Source: Malachius bipustulatus
Lineage: Eukaryota > Arthropoda > Insecta > Coleoptera > Melyridae
Assembly: GCA_910589415.1 (NCBI GenBank)
Contig: OU342630.1
Coordinates: 80,906,186 to 80,970,185 of the forward strand
Direction: 5' to 3'
DNA length: 64,000 bases
Both the position numbers and the translations under genes were made by a program. How positions within the stretch are numbered: position 1 is the stretch's first letter; every line of letters starts with the position of its first letter. Under the pieces are notes generated by a model. The model was not told the origin of the DNA. It made no database searches and worked only from the letters and a program-made list of their open reading frames with translations. Positions 1 through 12,605 of the stretch are shown piece after piece.

Positions 1-1
1 G

Positions 2-151
2 CCGAAACACGATGACGTCCAGGAAGTTGAAAATATATATATATATTATGGTCCGATAATTTTACAGGGAGCTGGCCCATTTACTTTATTAGAATCTGCG
101 AGAGCGTCAGTGATAAATATTTTCAAAGACATTAAACGAAAATATAAGTAG
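2..151 (+). CDS. possible 3' coding tail of an unknown protein (partial)
   Basis: An open frame enters from the left edge and runs 49 codons to a TAG. Its predicted end, ...SVINIFKDIKRKYK, is lysine-rich and looks like a plausible protein C-terminus, but no family is recognised. There is no start in the window. AT-rich repeats follow directly. It could be the last exon of a plus-strand gene, an old transposon end, or chance. Confidence 0.3.
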   Translation, partial: PKHDDVQEVENIYIYYGPIILQGAGPFTLLESARASVINIFKDIKRKYK

Positions 152-344
152 CATGTTATTTATATTTAGTACAAAAGTCTATTGAAAAAGTTAAGAATAC
201 TTATTTGTTATTTAATTTTAGAATAAGCCGGAATTTATTTTTTTCGTTTGGTATTAATAATAATTGTTCGAGGTATCGTTATATTTCTTAGGAGAAACCA
301 AGTAGTTTTTTTTTGTGTTTACTATTGATATAGTTTAGAATATT

Positions 345-700
345 TGTTATTTTCTCCGTTATTTTATTAATTTTATATAGGTAGCAAACGAGGTAGCAAC
401 AATGTTTTTTAATTTTGCATAAATGAAGAATTCTATTGATTTAGTTACGAGTATATGTTATTTTATTAATTTTATATTAGTCAATATTTTTTTTGTTATG
501 AATTGTTATTTTTCCGTTATGAATTATTGTTATAATAAAACCCATTTTTATTTTCCATGAATGAAGAATCTATTGATTTAGTTACGAATATTTGCTATTT
601 TATTAATTTTATATTAGCCAATTTTTTTGTTATGAATTGTTATTGTTATATCAATTATTTATAATAAAACTCTTTTTTTATTTTGCATAAATGAAGTATT
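345..700. repeat. three AT-rich tandem units of about 110-137 bp
   Basis: The block TATTTTATTAATTTTATA followed by (T)TTGTTATGAATTG and ATAAATGAAGAAT-CTATTGATTTAGTTACGA recurs three times, near 355, 460 and 598. Units differ by small indels, so the duplication is old. No coding potential is seen. Confidence 0.75.
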
Positions 701-762
701 TTATTTAAATTAATAACTTTTCCCCATCATCAAATATAAAAATTCAAGAACTGGAAATCAGA

Positions 763-935
763 TGGAAGTATGTGGAAGTATGTGGAAGTTTGGTGGAAGT
801 ATGTGGAAGTATGTGGAAGTATGTGGAAGTAAGTGGAAGTATGTGGAAGTATATGTGGAAGTATGTGGAAGTAAGTGGAAGTATGTGGAAGTTTTGTGGA
901 AGTATGGTGGAAGTTTTTTCAAATGTGGAAGTAGG
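763..935. repeat. decamer minisatellite (TGGAAGTATG)n
   Basis: About sixteen head-to-tail copies of a 10-bp unit GTGGAAGTAT with single-base variants (GTGGAAGTAA, GTGGAAGTTT). It creates two long artificial open frames, which are not genes. The pure array decays towards the right end. Confidence 0.92.
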
Positions 936-1073
936 TGTACAAGATTTTTGCCGGCGGTTTACCCCTCGGCTGATAGTTGAGGAATTGAATTTCGAATTCT
1001 GTTTTCCATACCCATTCGTGTTGTTGGTGGAGTTTGAAAAACAATGTCTTTTAAGCGTCCCCAGAAGTAAAAA

Positions 1074-2160
1074 TCAAGACGTGTCAAGTCGGGAGATCTT
1101 GCCGGCCAAGGAAATAGGCTTCCCCCTTCCTATCCAGCGTCCTCGAAAGGTCCCGTAAATATGGTTTCGGACCTTAATTGAATAATGTGCCGGACAACCA
1201 TCTAATTGCAGAAGCATAGTTCTCCTAGTTTCGAGTGGCACATCTTCCAACAAAATTGGCAAGTCGTTGATCAAAAACTCTAAGAAGCGGTTACCAGTTA
1301 AAGCTTGATCAAAAAAGTAAGGTCCAATACTTCTGTCCCCAATGATACCGCACCACACATTTAGGCTCCAGCGTCCCTGGTGCTGCATTTCTCTCTCTTA
1401 ACCAACGCGGATTTTCAGCGGACCAATAATGCATTATGAACGTTTACTCTACCATCACTATTAAAGGTAGCCTCGTCGGTCCAGAGAATTTCCTTTAAGG
1501 AATTTCTGTTTTCCTCAAGCATGCCTAGCATCCATTGACAATAATTTAATCTATTATCGAAATCTTGTTCATTTAGCGCCTGGTGCAAGACTATGTGGTA
1601 AGGATGTAATATAAAAGTAAAAAACAACATTATCAGTAGTAAAAAATAATATAACCAGAATAACACTGAATTTGTATTTGAGGGTATAGTCGACCAAGAG
1701 ATATAACGAAATGATCTAATTATTAAATTGCCATATTTTATCACTTCAACAATATATCAATAATCCAAAAATTGATAAAATGACAGAAGTCGTTTCGTTG
1801 TATTTCTGGGCCAACTATATATGTGCTAAGATACTTGGAATAAGATAAAATTATTCACCTATAATCTTTCAAAATATTTCTAACAGTTGTTCGTGCTATT
1901 CCCAAGTCTAGAGACAATGTTCTAGTTTCTACATGTCTATAAAATTCTGTGTAAGCCAAGACATTGATAATATTTTCTTCGGTCCTTCCATTGCGACAAC
2001 TGCGACTTTTAGGACAACAAAAACTTCCAGTATCGCGTAATCGCTGTACCAAGCGCGGAAACATTCTTCCGTAATGAAAGGCGATCTGAATACCGTGCCG
2101 CGTACTGTCTTGCAGCTATAACTGCATTTTGAAAACACTCGAAATAAATCGCAATCATGT
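1074..2160 (-). pseudogene. decayed Tc1/mariner-like (DDE_3 type) transposase
   Basis: Read on the minus strand from about 2160, three frames together cover an insect transposase of the type with an N-terminal helix-turn-helix (DUF4817-like) and a DDE catalytic half. The HTH part (RTEENIINVLAYTEF, then IARTTVRNILKDY) lies at 1858-2064. The catalytic part resumes near 1610 (LHPYHIVLHQALNEQDF, ILWTDEATF) and continues at 1074-1388 (WCGIIGD, LQLDGCPAHY, WIGRG). Function in an intact copy: cut-and-paste DNA transposition. It is dead: a stretch of unrelated AT-rich sequence sits between HTH and catalytic parts (about 1625-1850), there is a frameshift near 1400, and the C-terminal end is missing. 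Family assignment is from motif recognition. Confidence 0.8.
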
Positions 2161-2164
2161 CAAC

Positions 2165-5100
2165 GGCTTCATTATTTGTTAGAGACATTTTGATTAAAAA
2201 GTACTCAAATTATATGCAATCAACAATAATAGTGGGCTGCGTGTGACAGAAGTTTGACGTTACTTGCCAAAATTTGAGTTAGGAGTCTGTCTTTTATTTC
2301 CATGGCCTACTACTTGCCTTCTTATCGAAAGCGACCGATGCATTTTTAAATGGGGATGTATGAATTTTCTTGGTTTGGTATTTTTTTAATAATTTGAGTT
2401 AGGAAAAAGATATTAAGATGCGGTTTACGCAGGCTTATTGGTTGATCATTTGTCTATTTTCTAGTCAAAAAAAGTCATATCATTGCATTTAAATTTTTTG
2501 AGAAAATCCAATATTTTGGTTATAATATCGAATAACGCCCTCTATCGGCGACCGTGTAAGTGACAATTGTCATTATCACAAAAAACTTAAAAGCACAAGA
2601 AATGCTCTTTCCTATGATACCAAATTTATCCAATCCATTGAAGCCGTTTCGAAGTTACAGGCATTTGTTTAAAACAACATTCAAATACCCCCCACCACTT
2701 TATTTCGAAAGATAGAGAAAAATTGTTTTTACAAAAAATATTCGACTTTAAGTTGACATTAAAACGCAAATACTTTTTTGTTACATTCATTGGGGAAAAT
2801 CACAAGAAATGTAACTTTATGCAATTCAAGATGGTGCAAACGCCCTCTGGCAGCCATCTTGGAAACTTGAAAATAATTTCCAGCATTTTCCCTTGCCCAC
2901 TTAACCTATAAAATTTTTTACCGTAACTCTCTACGATTATTAGTTTCTGAGATACAGCCGCTTACCTCGCTTATTGGCCCACCCTGTACAGAAATATCAA
3001 AAAACCTTATTACAAGCCTTTAATTAGGTAAATAAAATAGGTACATAAAATATGAAAATGACAGGTATAATAATTAATTAATAATATACGGTCGTATTAA
3101 AAGTGGTCAAGGAACGGGGTTGGTATAGCATAAAGCCTTAAACATCCTAGGTAAACAGACATAAAGGAATCCCCATTCGAGTTCATGCAATTGCACACTA
3201 TAATGGGCATTCTTTTGACTGCTCAAGTATTTATGATAGCTAACTACCCTCTTCAGATTATTGGTCAGTTTTATTACTACCATAATAATATATCAATCAT
3301 TCTACCTGTGGTTTTTATATTTTATGTATTTTATTAAATTAAATCTTAGTAATTAGTTTTTTGATATTTATTTTCAGCGATTTAAATTTTATTATTCGAT
3401 TTCTACCGATGAATTGAAGAAAAATCGTTTTTTCGCCACTTTACTACCAAAAAAGAGTTTTTAATCGCTGGTGGCTCAATAAAAAAAATTATTTAACTGA
3501 TTATGTCAATTTATGGTCCAATATTAATTACATGAATCCCCAAAGTTTCAATTTTTTTATCCTTAAAATTAACATCTATTTCGGGGGTGGATACAAGTGA
3601 TGGACCATCCTGTACAAGTGGGAGAGAGAAAAGAGCGATTTTGAAAAAGAAGTGCATCCTGTTAAGGCTGAGGGAAGATGGTGGGGATTACAACTAAGAG
3701 TCTGCCATATTTTTGACACGTTATATAATTCAATTAGCAATGGGGGGGTGGGGGGTTGGATACCTTTTCAAAATCTCTTTACTCTGTACCATCTTGTAAA
3801 CTATGTAGCATTACGTTTATTGTCGGGTATACTTCTACTGGAAACTCAACATGAATCACCCTGTATACAAGCGGTATTCTTTCAGTTTCTCCCCCTCTCT
3901 ATTCGGCAGAGTCTCTATCGCTCATGATAGAAAGGGTAGAGTACATCTGGGCTTGTTATTGTTATAGTTATTTCCGAAATTATTGCCAAGAATCCCAACA
4001 TAAAAGACAAGGTAAAAAAATTAACATAAAATTTAAAAAAAATATTATAAAGCATAATTAAATTTAAATAATAAATAATACATAGCTTGTAAAAATGAAA
4101 ACAAAAAGTGTTTTTTATACAACACATTTATTTTTTAATTTTTATTTTCACACTTAATAGGATACAACATAAATTTACACTCTTGGTGTATGAATAAACT
4201 TATATACCTTTAACAATTAAAAAATTATGACGAGAAATCAATATTGCTATATCGCTATCAGTTCAGATTCAGAAAGTGAATAAAACGTAATTTTACGGAA
4301 ATAAGAAAAAAATACGGTAAATAGGTACGCACCTTGCTCTGTAAGGGATGTTAATGTTACTCCATTGTATACAGTTTGTAAAAAGTACCGAAATGATAAC
4401 AATTTTAAAAAATTAAAAAAAAATACAATAAAGAATATTTTATATCTTATATTATCTACAATGATTAATGATTCTTGGGGATTTATAGGTCTTTTAGATA
4501 AGAAGACGAAATGAAGTTGGGACGTTACAATAATATTCAGCTATTATTTCACTTTTATCTTTTTAACTCCTTCAATTTTATTAGAAAAATAAAAAGCACA
4601 CTCAGTGAAGAGCAGAACCTCAAAATGATTGAATTAAATTAATTTTTCCAAATTGAATTATTATTTAATTCAATTGACATGGCAACCAAGCGAAATGCTG
4701 CCAACATGACAGCTGTCTTAAAATCATTTTAATAAGCATAAATCATAGAACCTTTAGAACCTTTGAACTTGTATCATTGATATTATTAATTTAATATTAG
4801 TAACCAGACGACTCGCCAGACGAGACGATTATGATGCAACTTAATTTCGCTCGTAATTTCGTCTACTTATTTGAAAGATCTTTACATTTTACTTTGTGGT
4901 AGGTGTTAAAATTTGTATCATCTACTCACGATTTTCTTTGGAATGCAACAACCCCAGTAATAATTGTGTATCTACTTAAAAAAAAAAAACATATCTACCC
5001 ACATACTTATCAGCTAAAGCTAAAACATTATATTATCTAAGAAAAGAACACAAAATTAACGCATAAAATAACAGGAACGATAACAAGAACAAGCATATTA

Positions 5101-6470
5101 AATCACAACAAATCAACATCACATAATAATTATGAAAATGTAATTCCTGTAAAAGACTACTCTAAGACAGAACATAATAAAATAATAAATTCTGAAGAAG
5201 AGTCTTCTAGCCTCTAGCACCGATCGGTAATAACTTAAGAAAACTCTTTGGTTAGGTAGTTTCACATTTTGATTTAATGTATACAGTAAAAATGTACCTA
5301 CAGCCGTTAAATTAAATAAAAATTATCCTTCATTGTCCTATGTACATTCAGCTTATTTTAAATGTCCACGTTACCTGTTTTACGTGTTAACTTGTAGATA
5401 ACCCAACTGACAACCGATGCGTTTCGATGGTAGTTTACAAGTAAAAGGACATGATCAAGAATAATTGCGTAAAAAATTAGAATTTGATTATAAAAAAATA
5501 AAAAAAAAATAAAAAAGACAACAGTAAAAACGATTAAATGCGTAAATTCGGGCCAGGAAATTGCATAGGTATCCTAGGCAGTAAAACTCCTAAAACTCCG
5601 TCAAGAATTTATGAAGATTAAAGAACAACTCAACTATTTAGCCTCGTATAGCACCAGCACATCAAAATCTGTATCTTCATAAAAAACTGGTACCTACATA
5701 GTTTTTTTTTTGAAGATGCATTGGTCAAGTAAGTTCAAAACATGAATCTGAGAGCAATATAAAATTTATGTCTGAATAAAGGTATCTTTCGGAATTCCTT
5801 TTAAAAATCGAAAGAAATGCCGGTAGGTATTGAAAAATCGGTAACTTCTTATACCATTCTGTTTAAGAAAGAGGAGTCCTTTTATAAATTATAATATTTA
5901 TAACACATAATTTAAAATCGATTTAATAGGAACAACTTTCCTTTTTTAAAGGAGATGCATCTTTAAATAGTACACCTCGTAATCCACCCTGTACGTAAAT
6001 AAAAATAATTGCTTTGGAAAACGGATATCTTGGAATATGGTTGTCTATAAAAAATAGAGTCTCGTACACAAAGTGGTGCACCGAAAACGAAACGCAGCGA
6101 GAGAAACAGATTTGTTTTGGTTTTGAGGCACTATCGTTATAGTTTAAAAAATGGCTTTACCTATTATAAAGGGAGTTGATGTACAGTTTGTTGTGTTTTT
6201 GTTTTATACAGAACATCTCCATTTTTATTATATAATCTGATTTATTATTAAATTTGGAATAATCTCGGAATAATATTAATCTCTTATTATATTTATCGCT
6301 AAACTTGATCATTTTGCAAATGAGGCATTTGGAAAAATTTTGAAACGTAACAGTAGTATGACATTTTAATGTAGTAAATAAAAATAATAGTTATATTGCA
6401 GACGAGGCCGCTTGAAAGAATTGATTGTTACGTCAAAGCCTACTATGCATATGTGTCGTCTCTGAGTTAT
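2165..6470. other. AT-rich non-genic stretch with solo transposon ends
   Basis: No supported gene. Isolated outward-facing CACCCTG termini, the signature of the palindromic elements described below, end near 2986, 3863 and 5991, so this stretch probably holds decayed single arms of such elements. A variant CATCCTG lies near 3610. The remainder is A/T-rich sequence without recognisable structure. Confidence 0.5.
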
Positions 6471-6477
6471 ATTCAAT

Positions 6478-7196
6478 ACGGGGGTGAAAAAGTTTCGTCC
6501 ACGATATCGATAAATTTTGAGTTATGAGAAAAATAATTGGGTCAATTTTATAATAAAATTTACTTGCTATTGACGGAATTTTTTTATATATAGTGTTCTT
6601 TCTTTGGCTCAGTAATGAAATGATGAAATCGTCTGTTTTTTTTTTAAATATAACATCCTGTATGTTATTTTTCCTGAGGAAATGCAATAAGAGTGGTTTT
6701 TACAGTTGCAGTTTCAACTGTTTTGAATTAGGTATAATAAAAACGTGTAAGCTTTTTTTCAATTTTGAAAGCAATGTGCATCGGAAACGACTCAACTTGC
6801 GACTCAAAATATCGCAAAAGCAAAAGGCTTACATGTTCCTATCTTAACTTTTAATCTGTTACCTTACTACAGTCTAGGTAGGTAGTTGAAATTTTTACAC
6901 AGGGTGATGAAAAATATCAGATTTTTCATCACCCTGTATAAAAATTTCATCTACCTACATCATAGGAGAAGTATAATAGGTACATGAAAAGTGAAAATAT
7001 GAACATGTAAGCAGGTTTCCAATATCTTGAGCCGTTTTTATGTACCTAAACGACTTTGCAAATTGAAACTAGCGTTTTTCGTTTGTTTATAACTCCTAAA
7101 CTAGGTAGGTAATTATTTTAAACTGCAACTGTAAAACCATCGTTATTGCATTTTTTTAGGAAATATGAAAATTCAATAATATACTAATAATATACA
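6478..7196. mobile_element. palindromic (foldback) non-autonomous DNA element, right arm truncated
   Basis: Two long inverted arms meet at a perfect small palindrome at 6900-6936 (CAGGGTGATGAAAAAT...ATTTTTCATCACCCTG). Matching arm segments include GGCTTACATGTTCCTATC on the left against its degenerate complement near 7000-7010, and TTTTTACAGTTGCAGTTT near 6700 against AAACTGCAACTGTAAAA near 7122. The right arm stops at an internal CAGGGTGTC, where the next element begins. No transposase frame. Confidence 0.75.
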
Positions 7197-8007
7197 CAGG
7201 GTGTCAATTTGAAAACTTGCCACCCCCGAGTTCCCCTTAAAAATGTTTCTCAAAGAAATCCCGAAACAGGCCAATTTTGCCTTTTTACGTTCTATTGACG
7301 TAACCTTTTTTTATAGATTATGCTCCTTGGCTGAGTAATGACGACATTGTCTATTTTTTTTTAATTGGATACTATGTATATTATTACGTTTTCAGATTGT
7401 CTGAGAAAATCCAGTAAGAATGGTTTTTACAGTTGCAGTTTAAATTGAGTAGGATGTGAGTTAAAAGCAAATAAAAATAGCAATTTTTCATTTTAAAAGC
7501 AGTGTACATGGGAAACGGCTCTAAATATCTAAAAACGGCTTACATGTGCATACTTTAACTTTTCATGTACTCTCCTATGATGTAGATGAATTTTTTTATA
7601 GGGTGATGAAAAATCTTTACACTGTACGACTGTACGAAAGTTAAGATAGGGACATGTGAGCCGTTTTCCAATATTTTGAGCCGTTTCCAATGTACACTGC
7701 TTTCAAAATGGATATATAATTGCGATTTTCAATTGTTTATAACTAATAACCTACTCAATTTTAACTGTAACTGTAACAACCATTCTTACTGGATTTTCTA
7801 AGACCATTCTGTCGAGTAATAATATACAGGGTGTCCAATAATAATAAAAAAGTTGTAATTACTCAGCCAAAGAACATCCCGTATAAAAGAATATTACGTC
7901 AATAGAACATAAATTAAAAGACAAAATGGACCTCTGTTTCGGGATTTATTTGAGAAACATTTTTTAAGAGGAATTCGGGGGTGGCAAGTTTTCAAATTGT
8001 CACCCTG
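7197..8007. mobile_element. palindromic DNA element, CAGGGTG ends
   Basis: The left end CAGGGTGTCAATTTGAAAAC is mirrored by the right end GTTTTCAAATTGTCACCCTG. The arms continue inward (ACTTGCCACCCCCGAGTTCC / its complement at about 7965). The flanking dinucleotide is CA on both sides, either a target duplication or mutated TA. The inner sequences resemble those of the preceding and the 9956-10820 elements. It is non-coding and presumably mobilised in trans. Confidence 0.8.
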
Positions 8008-8510
8008 CATAATAAAAATATATTCAATATATAATATTTTTTCAAAAAATTAGCAATGTCTTCATTACTGAGCAAAGGCACACGCTTGACGTATTAAAAA
8101 ATTACATCATCAATAGAAAATAGAAAGTAGGTAGGTACATAAGAAAGTACATACATCAAATTATAAAAGTAACCTGTTTTAATTTTTTTTTCAAGACTCA
8201 AAATTAAGGGAGTTATTGCTGGGTACCTCAAACACGGTGTATAATACTTAAAATTAGGTAAGTCCTAGGATTTAATTTAAATGTAATAATAATGTGTAAA
8301 CAATGTGCATTATAGTTACCAATTTGTCTAGGATGTCTTCAAAATTTTTTTATTAATGAAATCCCTCTGTAAATCTAATAAATGTTCTGTAATAATAATT
8401 AAGGAAACGTCCTGTACAATGATGAGTTCCTAATCAATAAATTTTTTTATTTAACTCGAATCCATCTGTTAGTTAACAGACACTGCTGGCAACGTCGCCT
8501 CGGAACTCAC

Positions 8511-8600
8511 CTGAATCAGCTGATTGACAAAACAAGAGGAGCGCGTAGGTTGAAGAACTCGTACTCACTCACGTTGCCAAATTGTGCTAGTGCTCCTACC
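8511..8600 (-). other. possible first exon with strong 5' splice site (minus strand)
   Basis: On the minus strand the sequence GCTGATTCAG is followed by GTGAGTTCCG, a near-ideal 5' splice site at 8511/8510. The preceding 90 bases are less AT-rich and hold several CpG, unlike the surroundings. No open frame or recognisable protein supports it, so it would be a non-coding first exon. Chance cannot be excluded. Confidence 0.25.
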
Positions 8601-9049
8601 TACAGTTGTTATTGAATTTACACCATTACCATTTTTATTTCGTAAGTATTCATCCACAACCCATCGAACAGAATGACTTTGATGATTAGAATGATTTACT
8701 TATTTATTCCAGCATCTAATCAATCAATTCCTAAAAAAACATGAATTCGGATAAATATCATTTTATTCAATTCTGTTCTTGTCAAACTGTAAACTGAAAA
8801 CAAAAATGTTTTCGGAAAGTGAGTTTTTAGTGAAAGTCGACTCTTTTAAAAAAAAAAAAAAAAACACTTAGGTAGGTATTAGAAGTTTTCCAATTCCAAA
8901 ACATTAACAATCATCATTGCTAAATGTAAAAAGCGGTCTGGCCATGTAATATCCCGAAAATAATTAAATAAATGATATGGAGTGGAGATAGGTAGGTATA
9001 CAGTTTAGATTCATTAGACTGAGATGGAGATAACTGATTGATTAGGTGC

Positions 9050-9353
9050 TGATGGATAATAAATAATAATAAACAGCAATGTTTTAAAAATTGTACTGTA
9101 TACCTACTACGATGGATATTATCAATGTTACACGTGTTTCACTACTTTTAAAAAGACCATTTTCAGACATACCATGTAAATGAATAAAATTAAAATAATT
9201 GATATATGTAGTAGGTTTTTATTTACATAATACCTGAAGATGATACGTTAAAAGTAGTGAAACCCGTGTAACATTGATAATATCCATCGTAGTAGGTAGT
9301 AGGTTTTTATACAGTACAATTTTTAAAATTTTAGTGTTTTATTTATCCATCAT
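9050..9353. repeat. inverted repeat element (MITE-like)
   Basis: GATGGATAATAAATAATAAT at the left is mirrored by ATTTATCCATC at the right, and inner arms TACGATGGATATTATCAATG / CATTGATAATATCCATCGTA match exactly. The flank on the right (GATTCTACAAAGTA-GGGTTGAAA-CATAA) also follows the palindrome at 37726-37868, so both belong to one family. Confidence 0.75.
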
Positions 9354-9955
9354 TTATGCAGAGATTCTACCGAGGATTCTACAAAGTAAGGGTTGAAAAC
9401 ATAAATTATATAACTGATTACATAATTATTTAGGAAATTATCGTTTATGAATACGGGCGTAAAGTTATTAAGTGACGCCATAGATCTTTTGTTAGTTTAT
9501 GCGAATATGAAATTAAATTGAACACAGTTTGGCAACGTCGGCACAGTAGGAATTCCTTTTACAGTATTTACACGCGCTCCTTAAAACATGTGCATATCTC
9601 GACGTTCTAAAATGTAATAATAATGTTAATGTTAATAATAAAAAAAAATGTTAATAATTTAATTATTATTATTATTTATGATGAATGGAAGCTTAGAAGT
9701 CGAAGAAAATGAAATGAAGTATTTTTTATTGGATTATTATACCGGCTATCGCCTGGTATAAATAGGCATACCGTTGATAGGAAATCCCATGCAAATTTTA
9801 ATACCCCTTAATATTAGGTATCTCCCCGATTCATTTTAAAACAAAATTGTATCAGACTTTCTTGAAGACCCTTGTATGATGCACTCACGTGCAAAATGCG
9901 AATAATTATCATCCAGCGAATTAAGAGATATTTTGAAAAACGCTTTCTTAAATTT

Positions 9956-10820
9956 GTACCGGGTGGGCATTTAAGAATGAACAGCGGCCATATCTTGGGA
10001 AATATTGATCCTACAGTTTCAAAATGAAAATTTTCCTGACATAAGTGACTATGCGAAATGCAATGAAAATATTTTCAAGATGGTCGCACTTCCGGAAATA
10101 CCGGAAGTTGACACCTACTTCGTTATTTTAACGGGGACACCCAGTAAAATATTATATTTTTTAAATGTCTGAAGAAATCGAATACAGGTGGTTTTCACCA
10201 CAGGAATTTAGATTGAGCGGTTTATGAGTTATAAACAAGTGAAAATCGCAATTTTCCAACTTCAAAGCAGTGTAGAACTAGAACGGCTCAATATATCTAA
10301 AAACGGCTTACATGTCCCTATCTTAACTTTTTACAAGGTACCTATTGTATTATGTAGTTTAGATTTTTCTACAGGGTGATGAAAAATCTGGTAATTTTCA
10401 TCACCCTGTATAAAAATTCAAACCACATGGTATGATACCTTGTAAAAAGTTAAGATAGGGACATGTAAGCCGTTTTTAGATATATTGAGCCGTTCTAGTT
10501 CTACACTGCTTTGAAGTTGGAAAATTGCGATTTTCACTTGTTTATAACTCATAAACCGCTCAATCTAAATTCCAATGGTGAAAACCACCTGTATTCGATT
10601 TCTTCAGACATTTAAAAAATATAATATTTTACAGGGTGTCCCCGTTAAAATAACGAAGTAGGTGTCAACTTCCGGTATTTCCGGAAGTGCGACCATCTTG
10701 AAAATATTTTCATTGCATTTCGCATAGTCACTTATGTCAGGAAAATTTTCATTTTGAAACTGTAGGATCAATATTTCCCAAGATATGGCCGCTGTTCATT
10801 CTTAAATGCCCACCCGGTAC
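9956..10820. mobile_element. 865-bp near-perfect palindromic element, CCGGGTG ends, TA-flanked
   Basis: Arms of about 430 bp each are almost identical over their whole length, from GTACCGGGTGGGCATTTAAG to CTTAAATGCCCACCCGGTAC. The centre is the same CAGGGTGATGAAAAAT / ATTTTCATCACCCTG core seen at 6900-6936. TA flanks both ends, consistent with the TA target duplication of Tc1/mariner-type cut-and-paste elements. The high arm identity suggests recent activity or arm homogenisation. No frame. Confidence 0.9.
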
Positions 10821-10894
10821 AATAAAAATTCTGTTTTAGAAATGTTTTTTAAATTAATTTCCAATAGGTAATGCAAAGATATGGAAAAAATAAG

Positions 10895-11080
10895 AAATCT
10901 CGATTTTTCAGTATAGGTATTTTAGGAACAGTCACAGTATCTTGTATGTTTTGACGGATTCGAGATGGCTACAAAATATCGTAACTTTTCCGTAATTTAA
11001 CCAACCCACCAGTATCTTTTACCGTTTAGGTTTAGGAGATACCCATGGTGAGTTCTGAAATAAGGGATGACCTGTATGGC
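10895..11080. repeat. solo outer arm of a CAGGGTG palindromic element
   Basis: GACGGATTCGAGATGGCTAC and AGTATCTTTTACCGTTTAGG match, with drift, the outer arms of the complete elements at 11609, 25372 and 45101; the arm ends at CCTGTAT. The partner arm is absent. Confidence 0.65.
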
Positions 11081-11524
11081 GGACGAACATAACCTCCGGT
11101 TCTCTCTACTGAAGCCTGCATGGAGTACCTACCACCTACTAATAAATACTTAAAGAGTAAAACTGTTAATATCTAAATAACAGCAAGAAGTATTAGGCAG
11201 TTTTCGTCGCCTGCACCAGAACGCACCAGAATTGTCATTTACAGCCCTTCCTGATGTTTTGTATTCAATATTCAAGTTTTTTATTTGCACTTCAGTTGAA
11301 GATTTTCTGACACGTTTGACAACAAAGTTGTCAACAGTAATAAAATAAAGTGTTTTGATTATTTTGTCTCATTTTAGCAGTGATATATTCTGGCTACAAT
11401 CATTTGTCGAAAATATTGTAGACGTGACATCACTGTACTTTTTCAAATGACTTTCCAACGGACTATCTTAATTACTCGCTTAATTATTATTATTATTTTT
11501 TCGTAAAAGGAGGGAGCGAGGGAG

Positions 11525-11605
11525 GGAGCATCGATCTCAACTATGTAGGTAAGACAAAGTCGCTCCACTCCAGTAATTATGGGCTGCGAGAACTTGCTAA
11601 TATAC
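11525..11605 (-). mobile_element. 3' fragment of a tRNA-derived SINE
   Basis: On the minus strand AGTGGAGCGACTTTGTCTTACCTAC and the preceding AGTTCTCGCAGCCCATAATT match the tail of the full-length SINE at 23404-23630 with scattered changes. The tRNA-like head is missing. The palindromic element starting at 11609 directly abuts it and may have displaced the head. Confidence 0.65.
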
Positions 11606-11608
11606 CTA

Positions 11609-12605
11609 CAGGTGGTTAACAATTCGATGCTCACCATTAGGATCTCGGAAACGGTAAAAGATCCAGGGTGGGCAGGGTGTGTTAAATTAGAGAAAAGTTG
11701 CAAAATTCTATGCTTATTATGAATTTGAAAGAAAATTTATAGAAACTTCAGGCGTTGCTGAAATATCCTGAAAAAACTTGAAAATGGAGATTTCTTATTT
11801 CAATCATATCATTTTCATTATTAAAAAGAAATTGAAATATTTTTCTAGGCTTACATAAGTCATCAAAAGGTATCATCTGTCATTTCCAATATTTTCAAGG
11901 ACTACTAGATCCCAGAGTTTTCATAGCCAACTTTTGTTTTTCTTGTGGCCGCCCTATTGTTTTTTCGTGTCATTCGCTATTAAAAAAAATCACGAAAATA
12001 AATAATCTATCAAATTAAAAATCTTAAAAATTTTTGTTATTTAGTCGAAAAAAATAACCTTTGTTTAACCGAATGTCATAAAAAACCTATAAAACCTATA
12101 AGGCAAGCAATGTCAAGTGGCGAAGTCATATTGACGTGATTTTGTGAAACCATTTTTTTTTCAAATAAAGAATAAAATTTTTAAGAAATTTGATTTGAGA
12201 TAAGAAATTTTAATTTGATAGATTGTTTCCTTGATTTTTTTAATAGCGAATGACACGAAAAAACAATATGGCGGCCATAAGAAAAACAAAATTTGACTAT
12301 GAAAACTCTGGGATCTAGTAGTCCTTGGAAATTTTGGAAATGACAGATGATACCTTTTGATGACTTATGTAAACCTAGAAAAATATTTCAATTTCTTTTC
12401 AATAATAAAAAAGAAATGATTGAAATAAGAAATCTCCATTTTCAAGTTTTTTCAGGATATTTCAACAACGCCTGAAGTTTCTATAAATTTTCTTTCAGAT
12501 TTTAATAAGCATAAAATTGTGCAACTTTTCTCAAATTTAACCCACCCTGTATCTTTTACCGTTTCCGAGATCCCAATGGTGAGCATCGAATTGTTAACCA
12601 CCCTG
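11609..12605. mobile_element. palindromic DNA element (997 bp), CAGG(G)TGG ends
   Basis: Left end CAGGTGGTTAACAATTCGAT and right end ATCGAATTGTTAACCACCCTG are mirror images apart from one missing G. TA flanks both ends. Inside is a second nested CAGGGTGGG / CCCACCCTG pair, and deeper a shared core (ATGGCGGCCATAAGAAAAAC) also present at 25372 and 45101. Non-coding. Confidence 0.88.

Noticed and set aside
763..935. CRISPR-like or coding repeat array
   Set aside because: The unit is a plain decamer without spacers; the two overlapping frames are products of the repeat.
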